Positions 13,823-17,884 of a DNA stretch of 17,884 nucleotides are shown piece after piece. Origin of the DNA: Prevotella sp. Lineage in GTDB: Bacteria > Bacteroidota > Bacteroidia > Bacteroidales > Bacteroidaceae. The stretch covers positions 1-17,884 of the forward strand of contig JAFRMM010000143.1 in assembly GCA_017430675.1 (NCBI GenBank), read 5' to 3'. The position numbers and the translations under genes were made by a program. How positions within the stretch are numbered: the stretch's first letter is position 1; each line of letters opens with the position of its first letter. Under the pieces are notes generated by a model. The model was not told where the DNA came from. It was given only the letters and a program-made list of their open reading frames with translations, and did no database searches.

Positions 13823-15148
13823 CTAACGTACTTTGTGATGTATATATGCTTTTATTTCTTTGATTAAATCTTGTTCTGATGCTTCTATATAAGTCAGATA
13901 ATCTTCAAAAGAACCTGTTTTGTTATCAATCTTCATGCCATATACGGCCACTGAACCTCCCTTGCCATTGAGTTGTTTGGCCGTTAATGGAAATACCCCG
14001 TTTTTCACAGGTACGACATAACCACCGAAATCCCTGTCCAGTACATGCATATAAGAAATGACCTGATACAAGTCCTTGGTTTGTACCTTGCTCCAATCAT
14101 CGTACCATTTGTATTTAGCATCAAGTACCATTTCTTGGCTCAGAAAGTCAGGATAACACCAGCCAGTATGGTCAGAGAAGAGATATTTACGTCCTTGTCC
14201 TTCTTTGTTTCTTGGATGCTCGAAGCCAATGTCTGCAAGGAATGTGTTCAGATATTCCTCCCATAGCCATGCACCGTCAAACAGGACGCCATAGATTTCA
14301 TCATCGTCACGTCCGTATTTCATTTCCTCTTGGCGAAGTATCTGTAAGCACAGTTGTTGCAGTGGGCGATACTCGCTATAATATGGATGGCTGATGGGAC
14401 GGAGATTCTGATTCATCACCTTCTGTCGTTCATTGCGATTGTACGATTCCGTTGCCTGACAGATGGTTTTCACGGCATCTGAGGTATTATCATCGTTGTG
14501 CAGAATGTTCCCAGAGTATCTATGTCGCGAAATGTACTCAATAGTGTGACGGATCAACTGCGTGAGATGATTGTCTTGGGCGTACTCTCGGGTGGTATAG
14601 GCAATCTTGCCAGCAAAGGGGAAGTTCTGCCTGATATGGCGAGAGATGTCTATCCGTCCCTTCAAATTGGCGTCATTATACTTCCGAGTTTGATACTCCC
14701 TATACAAACCCTGTTGCATAGCACGTTTCAGGAATGCAGGAAACAAGTAGATGAGGAAATCGAAGATGCTTTCCTCGTCAGAGTTGAATTGCAGGTCAAA
14801 CAGATTGACGGCAAACACCTTTCGCAGCATATAGTGCAGGAAATAGTCACCCTTCTCTTGAGCGAAGCGTGAACTGATACTAACCTTCGTATCGCCGCAG
14901 CCAATAAAACCCATGATGTTGCCTGTCACTATCTTCTCGCCCTTCACCTCAAAGATATGAGCATCGCCAATCTTATCCCCATAGACATCCAAGTCTTGTG
15001 GGAATATCAGCAAATTGGGATGGTCTTCAAGGCTCAACTTTGAGATAGTCAGCCCAGCCAACTTTTTTAATGTTTCAAGATGGCAAAGTTCCTCTTCTTT
15101 CAGAGGTATTTCCCAATTATCCTTCGCTTGTATGGGCAGACTGCTCAT
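13823..15148 (-). CDS. mcrC: McrC-family restriction nuclease subunit
   Basis: Nuclease partner of McrB in McrBC-type modification-dependent restriction, which cuts DNA carrying modified cytosines. The protein has 441 residues. A less conserved N-terminal half (about 1-280) contains VKGEKIVTGNIMGFIG and IFDFLIYLFPAFL. The C-terminal PD-(D/E)xK nuclease has WLWEEYL (294-300), YPDF (332-335, Asp334), VLDAKYK (341-347, Asp343 and Lys345) and KDLYQVISYMHVL (358-370). The catalytic set looks intact. ATG 15148 gives a 32-base overlap with the end of mcrB, typical of translationally coupled mcrBC pairs. The methylated target of this variant cannot be read from sequence. Confidence 0.93.
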   Translation of the reverse strand: MSSLPIQAKDNWEIPLKEEELCHLETLKKLAGLTISKLSLEDHPNLLIFPQDLDVYGDKIGDAHIFEVKGEKIVTGNIMGFIGCGDTKVSISSRFAQEKGDYFLHYMLRKVFAVNLFDLQFNSDEESIFDFLIYLFPAFLKRAMQQGLYREYQTRKYNDANLKGRIDISRHIRQNFPFAGKIAYTTREYAQDNHLTQLIRHTIEYISRHRYSGNILHNDDNTSDAVKTICQATESYNRNERQKVMNQNLRPISHPYYSEYRPLQQLCLQILRQEEMKYGRDDDEIYGVLFDGAWLWEEYLNTFLADIGFEHPRNKEGQGRKYLFSDHTGWCYPDFLSQEMVLDAKYKWYDDWSKVQTKDLYQVISYMHVLDRDFGGYVVPVKNGVFPLTAKQLNGKGGSVAVYGMKIDNKTGSFEDYLTYIEASEQDLIKEIKAYIHHKVR

Positions 15149-16964
15149 CTATGCTCGTCTTGTTGTATGCCTTATGCAACTTCTCCAACAGATCTTTTGC
15201 CCTACGATTGCCACGCAGGTACTCAAACAGCAATCCTTTCAGGTGATTATTCCATAGACATTCGAATGGATTCTCTTTATCCTGATAGTCGAGATATTTC
15301 CTGAAATATGCTGCACCAATCTGGTAAGCCTCGTCCATGCCTTCTGTCTCAGCAATCGCCTTATTCAGACTGAACATCCTTTGCTTGATTTCATCTTTGA
15401 TGAGTACGAAATCAGAATCATTCTCAATCATATTTGCATAACTCTCTTCTGCCGTCACTTCCTGCCAAGCAAAGCGACGGCGCATAGCAAAGTCCATACT
15501 CTCCACGCTTCGATCGATATCGTTCATCGTACCGATGATATAGACGTTCTCAGGCACGTAGAAACCATGTCTAAAAACATCTGCATTTTGAGGGTCAAAA
15601 TCTTTATCACCTTCTTTGGGGATTAGGTTCTGGTATTGTGTTTGAACCTTATTGTCGTTCCCGTTCTCATCATACTCTCCTCGGTAACCAGGATCAATAG
15701 AGAAAAACAACTCACCAAAAATTTTAGAAATCTCGCCACGATTTATTTCATCGATAATAAAAATATAAGGTGTATCATCATCAACATATATTTTGTCTGC
15801 ACGTTCAAGCATTTTCTGAAGGATTCCACTATAATAGACATAATCACATGTTTTTGTTTTACCACTTGTCAGATTCTCTATCAACTGCCAATAATCATCT
15901 TTCTGAAAATCGGACAAATCAAATTGATTCTTTCGGAAGAAATGCTCATACATAAGTTTCAAGTTTTCTTTGCTCTCTGTCCTTTTGTCATTACCATATA
16001 CAATACGACCTTTTTCTACTTCCACGTCATAACTACCGTATGGAGTTTTTATATGTTTAAGTTTTCCTTTCTCAATGTCGCTCATTATTCCTTTATATAC
16101 AGGCTCAAAGACATCTTCTTGTTCCATTAACCTATCATTGAAGAAACTGCGTTTACAGAACTCTTTAAATACTCCATCCTTACGTTTAAATCCAATGTTC
16201 CCATCCGTATCATTTATTGGTCGTAACCCTTCTACGAAGTCGGTATAGTCATACGATGGATGGAACTGCACGAACTGACAATAATGATTAAAAATGTCTT
16301 GTTCTTCTTCACCTTTAACTATTTCAGAGTAGGCCTTCCCAAGTATCATCTGAGATGCCATATCCTTTGCCATAAAGGTTTTACCTGTACCTGGCGCACC
16401 TGTCAGGATCAAATTGTGATTGGCTTTTAATAATTCTATGTATTTGTCCATTTTCATATGATGCTGTTTGTTTTTGAACTTTTCTATCATGTTGTTATAC
16501 TTATCAAAGAAATTACAGAGTGTCTCATTAGGAATTTGATTATCATATAGACCCAATTCCTTTATCGTGGATGATACATTTTGCGGTAGTCTCTCCCCTG
16601 TGTCTGGATCGTAATATTGCAAGTACAGACAGTCAATGTGTTTTCCTTGCCAATCTGCCATTATATTATTTCCAGTACCTTGCCAATTCAAATAAGTAGC
16701 GCGACTTTGATAATTCGCGCCATAAACATTAATACAGATTTGTCCATTTTTATATTGATCCCATTCACTAATTTGGGTTTGAATTCCCTGACCATTATAA
16801 CCTTGTCCACTATATTTGAAAGTATCTCTATCCACTAATGGCTTAATATACTTCTCGTATCCGAAGGATGAATCGGAGTAATCATTTGCAATATATTCCA
16901 AATGAGCAACAAAGTACTCCAGCAGATATTTGAAGCGTTGAATCTCTTCTTTTTGATATTTCAT
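15117..16964 (-). CDS. mcrB: McrB-family AAA+ GTPase of a McrBC restriction system
   Basis: Motor and recognition subunit that hydrolyses nucleotide, normally GTP, and drives cleavage with McrC. The protein has 615 residues. The N-terminal part (about 1-165) is unlike the E. coli McrB DNA-binding domain and contains YLNWQGTGNNIMADWQGKHI; it probably recognises the modified DNA. The AAA+ part has Walker A GAPGTGKT (189-196), QFHPSYDYTDFVEGLRP (233-249), Walker B IFIIDEINR (401-409) and the McrB signature GTMNDIDRS (478-486) followed by AMRRRFAW. All key motifs are present. The start overlaps the stop of a 34-codon ORF by four bases. Base composition is AT-rich compared with the housekeeping half. 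No own promoter is seen directly upstream. Confidence 0.95.
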   Translation of the reverse strand: MKYQKEEIQRFKYLLEYFVAHLEYIANDYSDSSFGYEKYIKPLVDRDTFKYSGQGYNGQGIQTQISEWDQYKNGQICINVYGANYQSRATYLNWQGTGNNIMADWQGKHIDCLYLQYYDPDTGERLPQNVSSTIKELGLYDNQIPNETLCNFFDKYNNMIEKFKNKQHHMKMDKYIELLKANHNLILTGAPGTGKTFMAKDMASQMILGKAYSEIVKGEEEQDIFNHYCQFVQFHPSYDYTDFVEGLRPINDTDGNIGFKRKDGVFKEFCKRSFFNDRLMEQEDVFEPVYKGIMSDIEKGKLKHIKTPYGSYDVEVEKGRIVYGNDKRTESKENLKLMYEHFFRKNQFDLSDFQKDDYWQLIENLTSGKTKTCDYVYYSGILQKMLERADKIYVDDDTPYIFIIDEINRGEISKIFGELFFSIDPGYRGEYDENGNDNKVQTQYQNLIPKEGDKDFDPQNADVFRHGFYVPENVYIIGTMNDIDRSVESMDFAMRRRFAWQEVTAEESYANMIENDSDFVLIKDEIKQRMFSLNKAIAETEGMDEAYQIGAAYFRKYLDYQDKENPFECLWNNHLKGLLFEYLRGNRRAKDLLEKLHKAYNKTSIDEQSAHTSEG

Positions 16965-17065
16965 TTTAATAACTTCTTTATTATAAACTTGTGAATAGTA
17001 AAATACATATCCGGATTCTTACGACAAACATTATTGAAGAACAAAACAAGTTCTTGACAAATCAT
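16961..17065 (-). CDS. Possible 34-residue ORF between the kinase remnant and mcrB
   Basis: Begins MICQELVLFFNNVCRKNPDM and ends FIIKKLLK. Its ATG (17063-17065) overlaps the stop of the kinase-like ORF and its TGA (16961-16963) overlaps the mcrB ATG, both as ATGA. Such double coupling is more than expected for a chance ORF, but the product is short and unrecognised. It may only serve to carry ribosomes into mcrB, or be the end of a decayed gene. Confidence 0.4.
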   Translation of the reverse strand: MICQELVLFFNNVCRKNPDMYFTIHKFIIKKLLK

Positions 17066-17496
17066 CGTTGTTTTATTTCCGCATCTACGACATACATGTC
17101 GCCATCAGCGTCAACTAAGACATTGCGAGGAACTATGTCCCAGACGACATAGGTATTATTAGAAAATCTGCCAACTTCGTCTTCTTTTGTAAAACCCAAA
17201 GCAGACATATAGGTGTCAATCATGATTTGAGTTGCAGGTTTGGCATTGCAGACTCTTTCCTGTTCTAAAACTGGACATACACTTCTACCATCATATCCGG
17301 CAAATCCATAGAACTTATATGATGTATTGAGGAAAATCTGATTATGCAGTAAAATCTTCTCTAATAAATTGCAAATACCTCCAGCATTAAGAAGATTGTT
17401 GACCTTGTAGTTTTTCAAAGGGATACAGGTTTTGGAAGAACGAAGCGGCAAAAACCGAAAATGGCTGAAAATCAGTAATTTTCCGAAATTTGCCAC
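17062..17496 (-). pseudogene. C-terminal remnant of a polyvalent protein kinase-like gene
   Basis: A 144-codon ORF whose residues from about 28 onward look like the end of the polyvalent protein kinase-like proteins found on Bacteroidetes mobile elements: LLEKILLHNQIF, YKFYGFAGYDGR, PATQIMIDTYMSALGF and the catalytic-loop-like WDIVPRNVLVDADGDMYVVD. The expected N-lobe is missing. The first 27 residues (starting MANFGKLLIFSHFRF) come from the DNA next to the integrase side and do not look like part of the family. The likely cause is truncation by an integration or deletion near 17410-17440. It runs into the 34-codon ORF and mcrB. Family assignment is from memory of the pattern and is moderate. 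Confidence 0.55.
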
Positions 17497-17691
17497 TTAG
17501 CCTAAAAAGCAAGAAGGTAAAGACCAGTGAGACGAATCCGCTACCAAGTCATTACCTATTCCGATACCACTGATTGATGTTTCTGAAAGCCCGCTTAAAA
17601 GGCAATTCTAGGAAAAATAGCTCACTTAACACGAGCGTTATGAAAGTTTAACTTTGGCGGTTTCTTATTCACCGTTCTGCCACGTTTTCGA

Positions 17692-17723
17692 TTTGTCAAT
17701 ATGAGTGAAAACATGTAATTTTG
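17692..17723 (+). promoter_or_regulatory. Promoter of the integrase gene
   Basis: TTTG (17692-17695), a 20-base spacer, then TAATTTTG (17716-17723), an exact fit to the Bacteroidetes consensus, 21 bases before the ATG at 17745. Confidence 0.78.
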
Positions 17724-17744
17724 CACACTAAAAAATTGACGAGT

Positions 17745-17884
17745 ATGAAAACAGAAATGAAGGTACTGCTCTACCTCAAAAGAAACGGGCAGAACGAACA
17801 AGGGATGTGTCCGCTGATGGGAAGAATCTCCATCAAGGGAAGGTGTAACTCAACGGCACAGTTCTCGTGCAAGGTGAAGGTGAA
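17745..17884 (+). CDS. Tyrosine-type site-specific integrase, N-terminal part (runs off the window)
   Basis: The first 46 codons are present, starting MKTEMKVLLYLKRNGQNEQG, then MCPLMGRISIKGRCNSTAQF. The pattern VLLYLKRN...G.CPLMGRISI...QFS is the arm-type DNA-binding domain at the N-terminus of Bacteroidetes conjugative-transposon and genomic-island integrases. The catalytic domain with its Arg-His-Arg-Tyr set lies outside the window. The gene is transcribed away from the mcrBC island from a strong promoter. It implies that an integrative element occupies the region to the right. The assignment rests on a short fragment but the pattern is distinctive. Confidence 0.85.
   Translation, partial: MKTEMKVLLYLKRNGQNEQGMCPLMGRISIKGRCNSTAQFSCKVKV

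Larger units (their letters stand above)
17497..17884 (+). mobile_element. Probable left end of an integrative element (approximate boundary)
   Basis: A tyrosine integrase gene at 17745 points to the right, away from the truncated kinase remnant, with about 250 gene-free bases before it. That is the usual position of an attachment site in Bacteroidetes integrative elements. An imperfect inverted repeat around GCAAAAACCGAAAAT (from about 17448) and TTTTCCGAAATTTGC (to about 17493) lies near the presumed edge. The exact junction cannot be set without the other end. Confidence 0.45.

Noticed and set aside
16965..17061. Search for a dedicated mcrB promoter
   Set aside because: No TAnnTTTG on the minus strand is found in this stretch; it is covered by the 34-codon ORF.

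Overview
The window reads as chromosomal DNA of a Bacteroidales bacterium, most likely Prevotella or a close relative. Several promoters match the Bacteroidetes form TTTG-N20-TAnnTTTG, and most starts lack a Shine-Dalgarno site. There is a type IX secretion-like C-terminal tail, short lipoboxes ending in Cys, and the order ruvX-def-TPR-thrS that I recall from Bacteroidales. The genus is inferred; no rRNA or other marker gene is present.

Housekeeping part (1-11630). The minus strand carries an operon of SPOR lipoprotein, ruvX, def (peptide deformylase), a TPR protein and a CotH-family surface protein, then the 5' end of thrS with its own promoter. Divergent from it, a plus-strand operon encodes a YtxH-type protein, a holin-like two-helix membrane protein and a 94-residue conserved unknown. 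These converge on a second minus-strand operon with 4-base ATGA overlaps: lipoprotein, murB, PhnP-like metallo-hydrolase. pheS follows on the plus strand. It converges on a two-gene operon of an AlkZ-related winged-helix protein and a macro-domain-like protein, driven by a very clear promoter with a 13-bp palindrome on its -33 element.

Repeat-rich part (11631-13822). Two non-coding stretches (about 950 and 580 bp) surround a small two-gene operon (52 and 163 residues, function unknown). Both stretches hold related repeats: hairpins in mirror orientation at the outer edges, a 29-bp direct repeat, REP-like hairpins with a shared loop, a large diverged inverted repeat, an 11-bp tandem repeat, and three tandem arrays that all have a 21-bp period. 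Two of those arrays abut the same 27-bp anchor. I do not recognise this architecture; it is the most unusual thing in the window.

Defence and mobile part (13823-17884). A McrBC-type restriction pair (mcrB GTPase/AAA+, mcrC nuclease) overlaps by 32 bp. It is preceded by a 34-codon ORF joined through ATGA overlaps to mcrB and to the C-terminal part of a polyvalent-kinase-like protein that seems to have lost its N-terminus. About 250 bp further on, a tyrosine integrase of the Bacteroidetes mobile-element type begins behind a near-perfect promoter and runs off the window. The simplest reading is that an integrative element, extending to the right, sits next to an older defence island and may have cut the kinase gene.
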